Positions 20,601-30,161 of a DNA stretch of 64,000 nucleotides are shown here, piece by piece. How positions within the stretch are numbered: the stretch's first letter is position 1; every line of letters begins with the position of its first letter. The translations under genes and the position numbers were made by a program. The notes beneath the pieces are model-generated. The model saw only the letters and a list, made by a program, of their open reading frames with translations. It did not search any database and was not told the origin of the DNA. This DNA is from Hemileia vastatrix (Eukaryota; Basidiomycota; Pucciniomycetes; Pucciniales; Zaghouaniaceae), in assembly GCA_030280995.1 (NCBI GenBank), contig JASXTE010000015.1, forward strand, positions 22,588,501 to 22,652,500. The letters run 5' to 3'.

Positions 20601-23534
20601 AAACTGGACCCAGCAAATAATTGCTTTACCTTAGGAATGAATGGGAAAAGGAAATTCAAAATTTCCTCTCCTAGAACTTCTGGGCATTTGTTGAAATCTT
20701 GTAACTCACTGATCCAGTGTAAAGGTAGAACAACAACTGAAATGGATGATTTATTACATGAAATAAATACCGCTTCTTTTGGTGATCAGTTGACTAGTGA
20801 ACAAAAGGATTCTATTGTTGCCTCTATTACCTCTTTCCCTATGGCTTTTGCTCATGGTTCTCATGTCTTGGGAATTGTTCAGGAAGAGATGAAAATTACC
20901 TTATCCTGTAATTTGAGTGATATTCCTCCTACCCTTAAGAAAAAACCATATCCTGCTTCTCCATCAAAAAGAGAAGATATTGAAGAAAATATTGAAACAT
21001 TATTGAAAATGAATATCATTGAGAAAGTGGATGTCACCCCCAAATATTGTGTCATCTCCCCAGTCTTGATTTCTTATGAAAAAGATAAAGCTAGATTATG
21101 TGGAGATTACAGAGCTTTAAATACTTATACTCTTGATGATATTTATCCTTTACCCAGAATTAATTCAATACATGCTACCTTGCAAGGTGCAAAATTTATT
21201 AGTTGTCTGGATGGTAATAAAGGTTATCATCAAGTACCAGTTGAGAAAAATTCTCAAAATTTTTTGCTTATTGCTACTCATATGGGAATATATAAGTATG
21301 TTAGGATGCCATTTGGCCCTAAAAATGCTCCTTCAGTTTTCCAGAAAGTTATGGATAACACTTTCCATCAAGAAATTATTGAAGGTTGGCTCATGGTTTA
21401 TATTGATGATATTATTGTTTTTTCTAAAACTTTTGATGAACATATGATTCACTTGAATAGAGTTTTCCAAAAAATGGATGAAATCAATATGACCTTATCT
21501 TTAAAAAAGTGTAAATTTGGTTTTCAATCTTTGAAAGTCCTTGGCCATGTTGTGTCAGGCTTAAAAATTTGTGTAGACCATAATAAAGTTTCTGCCATTC
21601 AAAATGTAAAAGCACCAACTTCTGTAAGAGAAATCCAAAGTTTTTTGGGTATGTGTGGCTATTATAGACAATATATTAAAAATTATCAGGTCATAGCCTT
21701 GCCTCTTAAAAAACTGACCAGAAAAGATGTTGCTTTTCTCTGGAATAATGACTGTGAAAAAGCTTTTGATACATTAAAAAGTTGCTTAATGACAGCCCCT
21801 ATATTGGCTCTTCCAGATTTTAACAAGCCATTTGTCCTTTATACAGATGCTAGCTTTATTGGTCTGGGTGCTGCCCTTCACCAAAAGCAAATTATTAATG
21901 ATAAATCCTCAAAGGTTTTAATTTGTTATATTTCAAGAACCTTAAGAAATAGTGAATTGAAATATGGTGCCACTCAATTGGAGTGCTTAGAAGTTTTTTG
22001 GGCTCTTGAGAAACTTCATTACTATTTGGATGACCAAAAATTTGAGTTGGTAACTGACTGTAGTGCTGTGAAATCTCTCTTAAACCTAAAGACACCTAAC
22101 AGACATATGTTCAGATGGCAACTTTCTGTTCAAGAATACAGAGGAAGGATGACAATTATCCATAGAGCTGGAAATGTTCACTCTAATGTTGATATGCTCT
22201 CCAGATTGCCTCTGCCAAATAATGACTCAAATCCTGTTTATGTACCTGAAGATGATACTGTTCATATCCATGGTATATCTATAGTTGACATGGAAGAGGA
22301 GTTATTACAGTTAATACTGGATTCATATGATAAAGATTCTGATTTAAATAAATTGGTTACTATCTTAAATGATCCTAAGAATGCTTCAATTCAAGCATTA
22401 ATAAAAACTCTTCCTGCAAAGTACCAAAATGCTTTAAATAAAGGAAAGTTCTCTATTGAAGATGGTTATATATATTATAGAAGGAAGCTTACCAATGTAA
22501 TTGTTATTCCTCCTTCAATGAAAGAAACTATCCTCAAACTTTGCCATGATGACATATTAGCTGGTCATTTTGATCTTGAAAAAACATTGATTAGAATCAA
22601 AAACACTGCATGGTGGGCTAATATGTCTGAAGACACAAAATTATATGTTGAATCTTGTGATTCCTGCCAAAAATCTAAAAGGTTAACAGGTAAGAGAGCA
22701 GGGTTATTACAACATATTGAAGCACCTAGTGCTCCCTGGCAAATCATTAATATGGATTTTGTCACTGGTCTTCCTGTTGCAGGTAAAGACAGCTTTAACT
22801 CTTGTTGGGTAATAGTGGATAGATTCACAAAAATGTGCAAATTTATTCCAACCCACAAAGATGTATCCACCAAAGAATTAGCTTTCTTATGGTGGTCTTA
22901 CATGTTTAATATTATTGGTTTTCCAAAAGCCATTATCTCTGATAGGGATCCAAAATTCACTTCTGAGTTTTGGACCTCTTTGATGGATATTTGTGGCTGT
23001 GAGTTAAAATTGTCTACAGCTCACCATCCTCAAACTGATGGTCTAGCTGAAAGAATGATTCAAACTCTGGAAGATATGATTAGAAGGTATTGTGCCTTTG
23101 GTTTAGAATATAAGGACAATGACAGATTTACTCATGATTGGGTCACTCTTTTTCCTGGTCTTGAATTTGCATATAATAGCACTGTTCATTCTGTCACTGA
23201 GAAAAAGCCTTTTGAGCTTTGGTTAGGTTATGTCCCAAACACTCCTGCTCAGATTCTCAATAATAAATTACCTAAGTTGGAACTAAACCCTGGTGTAAAA
23301 TCTTTTATGCAAATGCAACAGCTATGCAGAAAACATTCTCAGAGTTGTATTGATAAAGCATTTGAATATGAAAAGAAAAGATGGGATAAATCCCATAAAG
23401 AATACACATTCAACAAGGGTGATGAAGTGTTGATCTCTACTGTCCATTTCAATTTACAAGGTAACCACAAATTAAAAGATCCTTTTGTAGGCCCATTTGT
23501 TGTTAAAAGAATGGTTGGTGATAATGCAGTGTAA
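17673..23534 (+). CDS. Gypsy Gag-Pol polyprotein (1953 codons, ends at an in-frame TAA)
   Basis: Single frame from ATG 17673. Residues 1 to about 225 are Ser/Thr-rich low complexity and overlap a second frame. Residues 330-480 are coiled-coil-like. About 563-730 is the retrotransposon gag domain (DWQHFIQRIDNL, QFGGSKFRLAQQRLYE). About 774-788 is a CX2CX7HXC knuckle (CYKCNKPWQKGHVC). The protease active site is DSGAGG (about 888). Reverse transcriptase has FISCLDGNKGYHQV and YIDD (about 1243-1246). RNase H has YTDAS (about 1390), and LECLEVFWALEKLHYYLDD. Integrase has an HHCC zinc-binding region (about 1625-1665) and DDE residues in MDFVTG, SDRDPKF and LAERMIQ. The final residues (VGPFVVKRMVGDNAV) are cut by TAA at 23532-23534, in frame with the chromodomain that follows. 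It makes the capsid and all enzymes for copying RNA to DNA and integrating it. Confidence 0.95.
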   Translation: MSNNLADKMDNMQVDEIEIDYDADTVSSSKVGHKKSYANTKNSHTAGCGNDRKCKQTKPPSPSTTEGSKASSASRRFSKRLQNKKASSATTNQQPIQSYKRVEDRKYDVQSKGRHLVGSGSRTQEPDSGPGPSSVASKSASVSGSTFTATQLNHPKSKYYGSREMEMGLSNESLPTECATPSSSSAWPIQNTQFPSTSSSLPTRQEKEGPSTIPNPVPGEVSSSAMVSNLVDSHLGMFSNKSSSAGNIIEHGERTVKTVKRQLPVTSSPIDVISKLSFDEPLHLTSTSLINPSLAIKNDSVPPEIYTLIEKTSEEILKDTLDFNVVKDKHVRDVLIHEDDRLNNLHWQCKVSSSVQDTAYLKIKETLNIVLSQQKQIRSDHRAISDRNISLHKTLSELKPHIEENYSFKNEIKSLQNEFKKLKNDFHALSTKHSVSEDRNVLSLAKLNDQMSEIPRIRNYVSDLQEKFSTLTINNELNEISVNKLHKNKGKKPEQSSSFLPHISTIKQTDNESVKSFATSKKSCDGHAPAVSVNNEISEHLAKLQELLIMNNSNQKVDHPSSQKNWPKLDQYPTFDGDSSSDWQHFIQRIDNLKRSYKLPDEEIVSKLISLFSNVALMWYESVLLDNNHYTWNDWKSLIENQFGGSKFRLAQQRLYENTRYVSSSVEKPIVFLMKITKILRAIDPKMDYDIWRDKILYKLPNSLRDLIVARTEHVRENSSFINICNEVLLNHRYEPKNYLGKSYNDQNKTSTKLPEKSGKPSSPIAPKKYATNTCYKCNKPWQKGHVCDKKIHLVEQNEDTDEVELDVNNSSSDCESNISYDNESVTDVLMLEHDVHYLNNISEDCVLNLSSVENAEIIKDITNNSIPISPLKAPVIINGKNVDVVLDSGAGGSVVSEKALASVDKEYLSKLLPITSEKWRGYGSTLFPIGKYKTSVFFKYNGGFVRAVCEFLVMKNDNLSNWFIMGNDILTMFGVKLDPANNCFTLGMNGKRKFKISSPRTSGHLLKSCNSLIQCKGRTTTEMDDLLHEINTASFGDQLTSEQKDSIVASITSFPMAFAHGSHVLGIVQEEMKITLSCNLSDIPPTLKKKPYPASPSKREDIEENIETLLKMNIIEKVDVTPKYCVISPVLISYEKDKARLCGDYRALNTYTLDDIYPLPRINSIHATLQGAKFISCLDGNKGYHQVPVEKNSQNFLLIATHMGIYKYVRMPFGPKNAPSVFQKVMDNTFHQEIIEGWLMVYIDDIIVFSKTFDEHMIHLNRVFQKMDEINMTLSLKKCKFGFQSLKVLGHVVSGLKICVDHNKVSAIQNVKAPTSVREIQSFLGMCGYYRQYIKNYQVIALPLKKLTRKDVAFLWNNDCEKAFDTLKSCLMTAPILALPDFNKPFVLYTDASFIGLGAALHQKQIINDKSSKVLICYISRTLRNSELKYGATQLECLEVFWALEKLHYYLDDQKFELVTDCSAVKSLLNLKTPNRHMFRWQLSVQEYRGRMTIIHRAGNVHSNVDMLSRLPLPNNDSNPVYVPEDDTVHIHGISIVDMEEELLQLILDSYDKDSDLNKLVTILNDPKNASIQALIKTLPAKYQNALNKGKFSIEDGYIYYRRKLTNVIVIPPSMKETILKLCHDDILAGHFDLEKTLIRIKNTAWWANMSEDTKLYVESCDSCQKSKRLTGKRAGLLQHIEAPSAPWQIINMDFVTGLPVAGKDSFNSCWVIVDRFTKMCKFIPTHKDVSTKELAFLWWSYMFNIIGFPKAIISDRDPKFTSEFWTSLMDICGCELKLSTAHHPQTDGLAERMIQTLEDMIRRYCAFGLEYKDNDRFTHDWVTLFPGLEFAYNSTVHSVTEKKPFELWLGYVPNTPAQILNNKLPKLELNPGVKSFMQMQQLCRKHSQSCIDKAFEYEKKRWDKSHKEYTFNKGDEVLISTVHFNLQGNHKLKDPFVGPFVVKRMVGDNAV
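17821..18354 (+). CDS. Overlapping +1-frame ORF in gag (about 177 residues), possible second protein
   Basis: This frame lies entirely inside the N-terminal part of Gag-Pol, one base on from its codons, and is open from upstream of 17764. The first ATG is at 17821 and the TAA is at 18352-18354. The product has a basic stretch, a heptad-like helix (ISNLSSHIKELKTENM, LWDQVQELRNQIQAQ), a Pro/Gln-rich segment, a Trp-rich motif (EVEKWKWDYL), and PGPSRT/HPYQQGRRKK near the end. In the diverged relic at 6366-8608 the same frame gives EELPKGSKIKK, HIKELRSENL, VEVSKWQWDWL, AGPSRT and PHPYQGGR, closer than the main frame does over the same DNA. Its stop overlaps a main-frame Met codon as ATGGTAA (18348-18354), which would suit termination-reinitiation. 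Whether it is translated is unknown; it could also be a spliced exon. The family is not recognised. Confidence 0.6.
   Translation: MTGNVNKPNPLPPVPQKEVKPLVPQEGFPKGFKIKKLPLPQQISNLSSHIKELKTENMTYKAKVDTLWDQVQELRNQIQAQAPPQLPPNQPQFQAQPSQPPSSTIQNPNTMEVEKWKWDYLMSHYQQNVQHPPHHQPGPSRTPNFHPPPHPYQQGRRKKAQAQSQTQSQGKFPPLPW
18351..18408 (+). other. Possible 58-nt intron-like interval in gag
   Basis: It begins GTAAGT, has TTCTAATAA as a possible branch site, and ends TCTTCTTCTGCAG. In the relic family the corresponding interval (8094 to 8037, minus strand) is also 58 nt, with GTAAG, TTCTGAT and TCCCTCAG. Removing it would shift the downstream frame by one base and would not join either long upstream frame to pol, so if it is spliced the product is not simple Gag-Pol. 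It may be coincidence in coding DNA. Confidence 0.3.
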
Positions 23535-23840
23535 GTTGTATTGTATTCTCCATATGATAGGAAACATCCTGTTTTTCCCATTTCTTTTCTCAAGCTTTAT
23601 ACTTCCAACAGTGACTTATTTCCCAAAAGAAGGGGAAGACCTAAGAAAAACCCTCAGGAAGTCACAGAAACAGCAGAAATTGATAAAATTCTCAATGATA
23701 GAATTATCACTTCTGAAAGAGGTACTGAATATTTATTGAGATATAAGAACAAATCATCTGAACATGATGCATGGATACCTGGCAAGGAGATTTCAAATCT
23801 GCCTACTCTGTTGAAAAAGTACAAAAAGAAAAAATCTTAG
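23535..23840 (+). pseudogene. Integrase C-terminus and chromodomain, cut off by an in-frame stop
   Basis: This is the same frame as Gag-Pol, directly after TAA 23532-23534. The segment reads YDRKHPVFPISFLK, typical of the end of Gypsy integrase, then a basic linker (KRRGRPKKN). A chromodomain follows (EIDKILNDRIITSERGTEYL, then LRYKNKSSEHDAWIPGKEI), and the stop is at 23838-23840. Chromodomains of this type guide integration to methylated-histone chromatin. With the TAA read as a stop, copy B integrase lacks this module. Readthrough, or a splice from the overlapping GTAAGT at 23530, cannot be excluded, but splicing would remove the conserved HPVF motif. Confidence 0.85.
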
Positions 23841-23862
23841 CATTTTTTTTATTGTTTTTTTT

Positions 23863-23874
23863 AGAGTGAGGGAG
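23863..23874 (+). other. Polypurine tract of Gypsy copy B
   Basis: AGAGTGAGGGAG, almost pure purine, abuts the TG of the 3' LTR and follows the chromodomain stop by about 20 bases. It is the expected primer for plus-strand DNA synthesis. Confidence 0.8.
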
Positions 23875-25006
23875 TGTCAGCCAGGCTATTCCAGGAGCCC
23901 AGTAAATGATATGTTAACTTATAGGACCTGAAAGAGGGCTTAAGAATTGTATTTAATGAATATAAATTAATATTTTATTGCATAATAAAATTATATAAGT
24001 ATCTTATTACATATAAGTGTTATATTAATTTTATTGTTTATATAAATTTTTTATATACATTTAAATTAAAACATAATATATTTTATATTCTACAAATAAT
24101 GGCGCATTTTTATGTATTTAATAATTATAAATATATATTTAATTAATTAAAATCATATATTATAATTATAAGTGTAAAATTGACTTATAATATAATTAAA
24201 TTAATTAATTATATTTATATATTAAATAACATTTTTTATAGCATTAAACAATAAATAATGACGCTTCTTTTGACCCATAATTGTGTCAGGAAAAAACTAA
24301 TTAATACTAAATTGAAATTAATTACATATTTTGTTGCGTCAAAATATTTTTTGTTTCACTTAAAATATCCTTAAATCAGACTGTACCATCTTTTTGGAAT
24401 TATTTTTCTCATAGTTCCTATGTTCCAATCTTGTTTAGTTATTCACTATTTTTACTTACTGATTTGGGAATTAATGGCAGGAAAATTGGATTCTTAATTG
24501 GGGTTTTAATTATTTGTTTCATATTTTTCTCTACATTGTTATGTTTCATTTATTCTTTGATATACTTGTTTTATTCTTTTCTAATTATTGTATTTACAAA
24601 TATAGTGGCGCTTCAGAGGACCCATTGCCTATAAAAGGGCCTTGGATAATCCCCTGTAGCCTCATCACTTATTATACACTCAACAAATTAAATACTATTT
24701 TATTACGTTTATATTCTTTTTATTTAGTAATACAATTCTAATTAAGATTCTATATTACAATTTAAAGGTTGCTTTAAGTCTGATAGTAATTAAAAGTGTT
24801 TGCCGCGCAGAACCCTTACCTTAAATAATATTATTGTTAATATAGCCTAAATTTTTGACATCTCTCAAGTTACTCACCGTTGTTTTCCTTTTAAATAAAT
24901 TAAATACTCTATTACAGTTTATTTCTTTTATTTTTTCCCTTGTCCTCCTCCTTTTCTCCTCCTTTTCTCCTCTTTTCCTTACCTTCTTCTAGACAACTGA
25001 CCGACA
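23875..25006 (+). repeat. 3' LTR of Gypsy copy B (1132 bp)
   Basis: It starts TGTCAGCCAGG and ends GACCGACA, immediately before CCTAG. The TATA box is at 24630-24637. Compared with the 5' LTR it has scattered substitutions and small indels, for example GGAGCCCAG for GGAGTCCAG near its start. Confidence 0.95.
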
Positions 25007-25011
25007 CCTAG
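25007..25011 (+). repeat. Target-site duplication CCTAG, right copy (Gypsy B)
   Basis: Matches 15833-15837 exactly and fixes both ends of the element. Confidence 0.9.
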
Positions 25012-25569
25012 GGTCTCAAAAATAAGAACTACAATGATGGTGGGTTTCTACCTAGTTCTGACTAATAATGATAAAGAAGAGTCTTTTAAAGTTAAAAATT
25101 TTCAAAATAAACTGATAGATAAAAAACATGCAATAAATCAGATTACTTATCAATGAGAGTGTTTCTAAAAAATTCTAAAAACATACTAGCACCAACTGAA
25201 TATCATGGGTCATAAAAAAATATCTAACTAATGCACCCTTTCCATATCTAGTTATTTTTTACTGAAATAATGAGTAGTTGAAATTGGGAGGAAACATTTC
25301 ATAAGAATCAACCACTGTAACTCTCACTTTGAAGGCTTAAAGTCTTTGTGCTAAAAAATGAATCAGTTTAAGGCAAATTTTACCAGCCATTTCATTAATG
25401 ATTCAATAAAAAGTTAATTCAAGATAGTGTACACTTGTTACATATTGATAAAGCTACATAGTTTCAAAGATTGCACATTGAAAAACAAGGAAGTAATATT
25501 TTTATCAAAAAAGAAAACACAGAGCATTGGATGTCATATGGTTTTTTGCTTTCTGTTTTATTTCAGTCT
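25012..25569. other. AT-rich flank between Gypsy copy B and the tandem array
   Basis: No gene is seen. It begins GGTCTCAAAAATAAG, resembling the GGTCTCAAAC motifs left of the element, and weak similarity to array DNA may begin in its right part. Confidence 0.4.
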
Positions 25570-26848
25570 GTGATTATTCTCTGAGCCATAGAGTGCCTTG
25601 TTTCATTTTTTACTGTCCCTTTATTTCAAAAAGGGATATCCCAAGCTCTAACAGATTGATTAACAGTATTACATTAAATATTGTTAAATGAAAAAAGAAA
25701 AAAACTATTATATGTCTAGTGCACTCTTTTTCACCCACATAACATGTACACTTAATGTCTTGGGAAAAATAAAAATTAGAATCAGGTAGATTCCAAAGTG
25801 CCAATTAGCCCACTTGCAGATACCTCAGTATAGTTTGAAGTGAAATATTGTATGCAGATAGATAACAAGAATTTTGAGATTCATGTTATCCATTAGTAGT
25901 ATATTGCATAAAATAGTTAAAAAAAGACAATCATCCCATATATATCATGCATTTGAACAACTGTAAAGTAAAAAGAAATATATTTTTCTCTTGTTTTTGA
26001 CTATGGTAATATTTTTAACCATAAATTCATAATCCATTGTCTGACATATTTATTTCCAGTATCAAATAAACAATTGATCAATTAATTAAAAAAAACTATT
26101 TGATGTTAAGTGTACTTAAATGGGGAAGAATCACTGAACTAGATGTCTAGCTCAGTTTTTTAATTCAGGGTAAAACACTAAGTCTCATTTTTGGAGTGAC
26201 TCTGTTTTACTCCACCTTTTTTTTAGTTTTTCAGACATTGACATTTCCTTGACTCATAACCTCTCATCTTCATAAATACATTTGAAAATTTTATTTTGGG
26301 CCTCCTCTGCCTTTTTAAAATGTATACCTACACAACACCACCTTAACCTTCTTCCTAGGGAAAAATTAAGATTGGCTGAGAATATACATTCAATGATTTG
26401 TAAAAAAACATAGCTATGAATTTCTTAGGGTCACAAATCTGAAATAGACATCTAGTTCACCATTTTTCTCTTCAAGTTATATGCTTTATGTTTTGGTAAT
26501 GATAAAAATTTTAATCAAGTAGATTAAAAAGATCCAACAATCCCTCTTGTTGATACTTTATCAGCATTAGAAGTTAAATTTTGTGTGCATCTAGATACCA
26601 AAAAATTAAGGAATCATGTTATCCATTGTTAGTTATTTGAGTAAAATAGTTGGACTAGCTAATCTTTGTACATAAATCATACATTTGCACTATTGTAAAT
26701 TTAAAACAAATATATTATACTTTATTTCTTGATTATGGCAATTTGATAATTTTTTACTTAAATTTTAGATGGAAATGACACAAGGGTAAAAAAATGGAAA
26801 ATAGAAGTTGGATTAGTTCACATAGTGAATTAATTTAATTAATTATGT

Positions 26849-27197
26849 TTATTGAACACAGCATCTATTTAATATTTTCCCCCTTGTGTTACACCCCTCT
26901 CTATAACATCCCTCCCTATTTTGAATGAATTCTTCATATTTTCTTTTTTTCCTCATCATTGCATGATTGACTTCATCATCTACCACCCCATCCTCATTAT
27001 CCTCCTCATCCTCCACATCTATAATCTCATCATGTTTTCTTTTTCTACCAGCAACCTGGTTTCCAGGTTCATCAGCTTCTTTAACAATGAATCTGACTTT
27101 TTTATACTTTTTATTTTGACAAGGTTGGGGTTTGAACCCAGGTTCTCTTGTGTTTTTGGTGCCAATCATGGTTGGTACTAACCACCAGGCTACCTTG
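26849..27197 (-). repeat. Array module 1: tRNA-like head plus 106-codon ORF
   Basis: On the minus strand the module opens at 27197 with CAAGGTAGCCTGGTGGTTAG, very like a tRNA 5' end and D-arm (A box), then has B-box-like GGTTCAAACCC and a closing CCTTG at 27120. The ORF ATG (27169) lies within this 78-nt head. The predicted protein is basic then acidic, with the NLS-like string GRKRKHDE and an Asp/Glu run, and ends NRCCVQ. The stop TAA overlaps an AATAAA. No family is recognised. This is a long-type unit. Confidence 0.75.
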
Positions 27198-28288
27198 ATT
27201 TTTACCTATCTAAACATACACTGACATATATGTACCATTGATAAGGTTATCTGATCCAATTTAAATTATGACATTGTGTATAAAATTTAGGTATACTATA
27301 AAGGGACCTTCAAAAGTCAGCACAACTTTAAATGTAAAGCCATACTATGTATTTATAAATATTATACTCTATATTTTAGATGTTTTGAACAACTTTTAAT
27401 GAAATTAACAAGTTTTTTGGATGAAAATAGCTCAAATGGAACATACATATGTTTTTAGCACTCAAAAAAGTATGCAATGTACATCTTTGTTTTTGGTCCC
27501 TGAATGATTTCAGCCTGGGATTATGGTCTCAACCCTTTACTTACCTTTTTGAGTCTGTCCTCTCTCGTTCACTCACAATGAAGTATTTCAATTTCTGACA
27601 TAATTATTACAAGTATCTCTTAAAAAAATTTCAATTATTTTAGAAAAAACCATCAGATGTCTGGTCCACTTAAAAGGGGATATATTTCTGAATTAGATAT
27701 CTAGTTCAGTTTTTTGATTAAGGGTAAAACCATAAGTCTCATTTTTGAGTGACTCTTCTTTAATCCATCTTTTTTTTATTTTTTCACACATTGGTATCTT
27801 CTTGACTTATGTCCTCACATCTTCATGTATTCATCTGAAAATTCTTTTAGCACATCCTCTCCTATTTTTTAAAGTATACCCACATCATACCACCTTAATC
27901 TCCTTCCAAGGGAACTTCCAAGTGAAAAAATAAATGTAGGCTCAGAAAGTGACATACAATGGTTTGTCACAAAAACACACCTAGGGATTTCTTTGGGTCA
28001 CAAAACTGAACTATCCATCTAGATCAGCATTTATTCACCTGAAACATGTATACTTTTTTTGGGGGATGATAAAAATTTGAATAAAGTAAATTAAAAAGAT
28101 CCAATAAGCCCACTTGATGATACTTTAGCAGCATTAGAAGTTAAATTTTGAGTGCATCTAGATACCAAGAAATTAAGGAATCATGTTATCCATTGTTAGT
28201 TATTTGAGTAAAATAGTTGGACTAGCTAATCTTTGTTTATAAATTGTAAATTTGCACTATTTTAAAGTAAAAACAAATATATTATACT

Positions 28289-28637
28289 TTATTGAACACA
28301 GCATCTATTTACTATTTTCCCCCTTGTGTTACACCCCTCTCTACAACATCCCTCCCTATCACCAATGAATTCTTCAAATTTTTTTTTTTTCCTCATCATT
28401 GCATGATTGACCTCATCATCTACCACCCCATCCTCATTATCCTCCTCATCCTCCACATCTATAATCTCATCATGTTTTCTTTTTCTACCAGCAACCTGGT
28501 TTCCAGGTTCATCAGCTTCTTTAACAATGAATCTGACTTTTTTATACTTTTTATTTTGACAAGTTTGGGGTTTGAACCCGGGTTCTCTTGTGTTTTTGGT
28601 GCCAATCATGGTTGGAACTAACCACCAGGCTACCTTG
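28289..28637 (-). repeat. Array module 2: tRNA-like head plus intact ORF (short-type unit)
   Basis: The ORF runs from 28609 to 28289, 106 codons, with KPQTCQ and FIGDREGC variants. The closing stem base pairing is weakened (CAAGTTTG instead of CAAGGTTG on the plus strand). The unit following it carries the solo LTR. Confidence 0.7.
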
Positions 28638-28975
28638 ATTTGTACCTATCTAAACATACACTGACACATATGTACAATTGATAATTTTATTTGATCAAAT
28701 TTGAAATTTTGACATTGTGTATAAAATTTATGTATACCATAAAGGGACCTTGAAAAGTCAGAATAACATAACATGCAAAAACATACTATGAAATTAAAAA
28801 TTCTATGTCCCATATATTAGATGTTTTGAGAAATATTTCTTGAAATTAACAAGTTTTCTGGAGGACTATAGCCCAAATAGATCATAAATATGTTCTAAGC
28901 ACTCAAAAATTTATACCATGTATATCTTGGTTTTAGATAACTGATTAATATCAGTCTGTGAATTTCATCATAACC

Positions 28976-28980
28976 ATGGG
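28976..28980 (+). repeat. Target duplication ATGGG, left copy (solo LTR)
   Basis: ATGGG precedes the solo LTR and recurs at 30157-30161. Joining the flanks restores the array sequence. Confidence 0.85.
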
Positions 28981-30156
28981 TGTCAGCCTAGTTATCCATA
29001 GGATTGAGTATTTCTTATACTTAAATTAAGATAACCTTAAGTACATTAAGCTTATATCTTAAAAATAAGGTTAAAACAATAATATATATGATTATATTAC
29101 ATATATATATAATTATTACTCTATTATATAAATATTAGTAGTTTAAATAGCTTATCCATAGCCTAATAATACTTTTTAAGGTGTTAATGGATTCATAATA
29201 TACTTATCTTAAGTGATATTAAGTAATTATTGACATACATAAGCTTATATGTATACATAAATCTCATATTCAGTGAAATATGTAGTATATTATGTATATT
29301 TAGGTATATAAGTGGGTTTTAGCCTCTTAATAGCCTATAACCTTTGTTTTTCTGCTTATTTTAGGTCATATGGACGTATCCAGTAGACTCACAACACCTA
29401 CAGAAGCATAAACATCTATTTCAGGCGCATACACTCAGTCTAGACAACTTAATCTGCTTCCTTGGATGAATATTCACGGATTTATGGTTTGAGAGGTCAT
29501 TTCTGGGTTAATATGTATGCTTGGGGATGTTATTGGGGGCTTGTAAATTTCATTTGTTTCCTTTATATGCTTTAGGTTTCATTATATTCTCTTTGGATGA
29601 GTTATTTTACCTGTTTCTTTATGGTATCCGCATTTATCTAGATTTTCTATTTATGGTATGGGACTGTGTTATCATTAATTGTGATGGAGGGTCCTTACTG
29701 GAGGTCTGGGTGTTGAATCTGCTTGAAGTAGACGCCATAGGGAGGTGATGGGCCCTCACAGTGCTGTAATTTCTGGGGATAGTGGTGACATCATCTGGAT
29801 TGAAGGTCTGTGCACTCCAGTGGATTTTGGTATAAGTAAGGGAGGATTTTGATGGTTATTAGACATCACTTACTTACTAAAATTCAAATAAACACTAGAA
29901 CAAAATTATTATTATTCAAAGATATATTATAAAGCCATTATAAATTCATATTATCTTTATATAAGCTATAACTATATTATATTCATCTATTTTCCACTAC
30001 TAGCACACATTTAAATCCAAGTATTGTGAGTTTTATTTGAGAATAACTATTTTATTGTTTTCCCCCTGAGGTTTAATCACTAAATAATTTATTAATAAGT
30101 AGTAGTAACATTAATAAATACTATTAAATCATACTTAAATAGTAGATACATTGACA
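28981..30156 (+). mobile_element. Solo LTR of another Gypsy-like family (1176 bp) inserted in the array
   Basis: Starts TGTCAGCCTAG, ends ATTGACA, and is flanked by ATGGG on both sides. Removing it with one ATGGG gives a normal 1555-bp array unit. It has a TATATAAG box near 29305. Apart from the first bases it does not align with the LTRs of copies A-C, so it is a different family, probably with a similar integrase end preference. No internal element remains, consistent with LTR-LTR recombination. The orientation follows the TATA box. The ORF at 29521-29748 is not considered a gene. Confidence 0.88.
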
Positions 30157-30161
30157 ATGGG
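30157..30161 (+). repeat. Target duplication ATGGG, right copy (solo LTR)
   Basis: Matches 28976-28980; array sequence TAACCTTTTTAAGTCTGTCC resumes directly after it. Confidence 0.85.

Larger units (their letters stand above)
15838..25006 (+). mobile_element. Complete chromodomain-type Ty3/Gypsy retrotransposon, copy B
   Basis: It is a 9169-bp element with two LTRs in the same orientation, both TGTCAGCC...GACC[G/A]ACA, flanked by TSD CCTAG. Order: 5' LTR, primer-binding site, leader, gag, protease, RT, RNase H, integrase, chromodomain remnant, polypurine tract, 3' LTR. The order PR-RT-RH-IN with a C-terminal chromodomain identifies a Gypsy chromovirus-like lineage. The two LTRs differ at many positions with small indels, so the insertion is not very recent. 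The long frame is intact apart from one in-frame TAA before the chromodomain, so it was probably active until fairly recently. Confidence 0.97.

Noticed and set aside
26921..27181. Plus-strand 80-117-codon ORFs opposite the array ORFs
   Set aside because: They are antisense to the better-looking minus-strand frame; composition (Phe/Ile/Ser-rich) is what the complement of a Lys/Glu-rich frame gives. Kept only as a caution in the findings.
27120..27197. Functional tRNA gene
   Set aside because: D-arm and T-loop are tRNA-like, but the acceptor stem is short, no proper anticodon arm folds, and the variable region is too long. Called a tRNA-like module instead.
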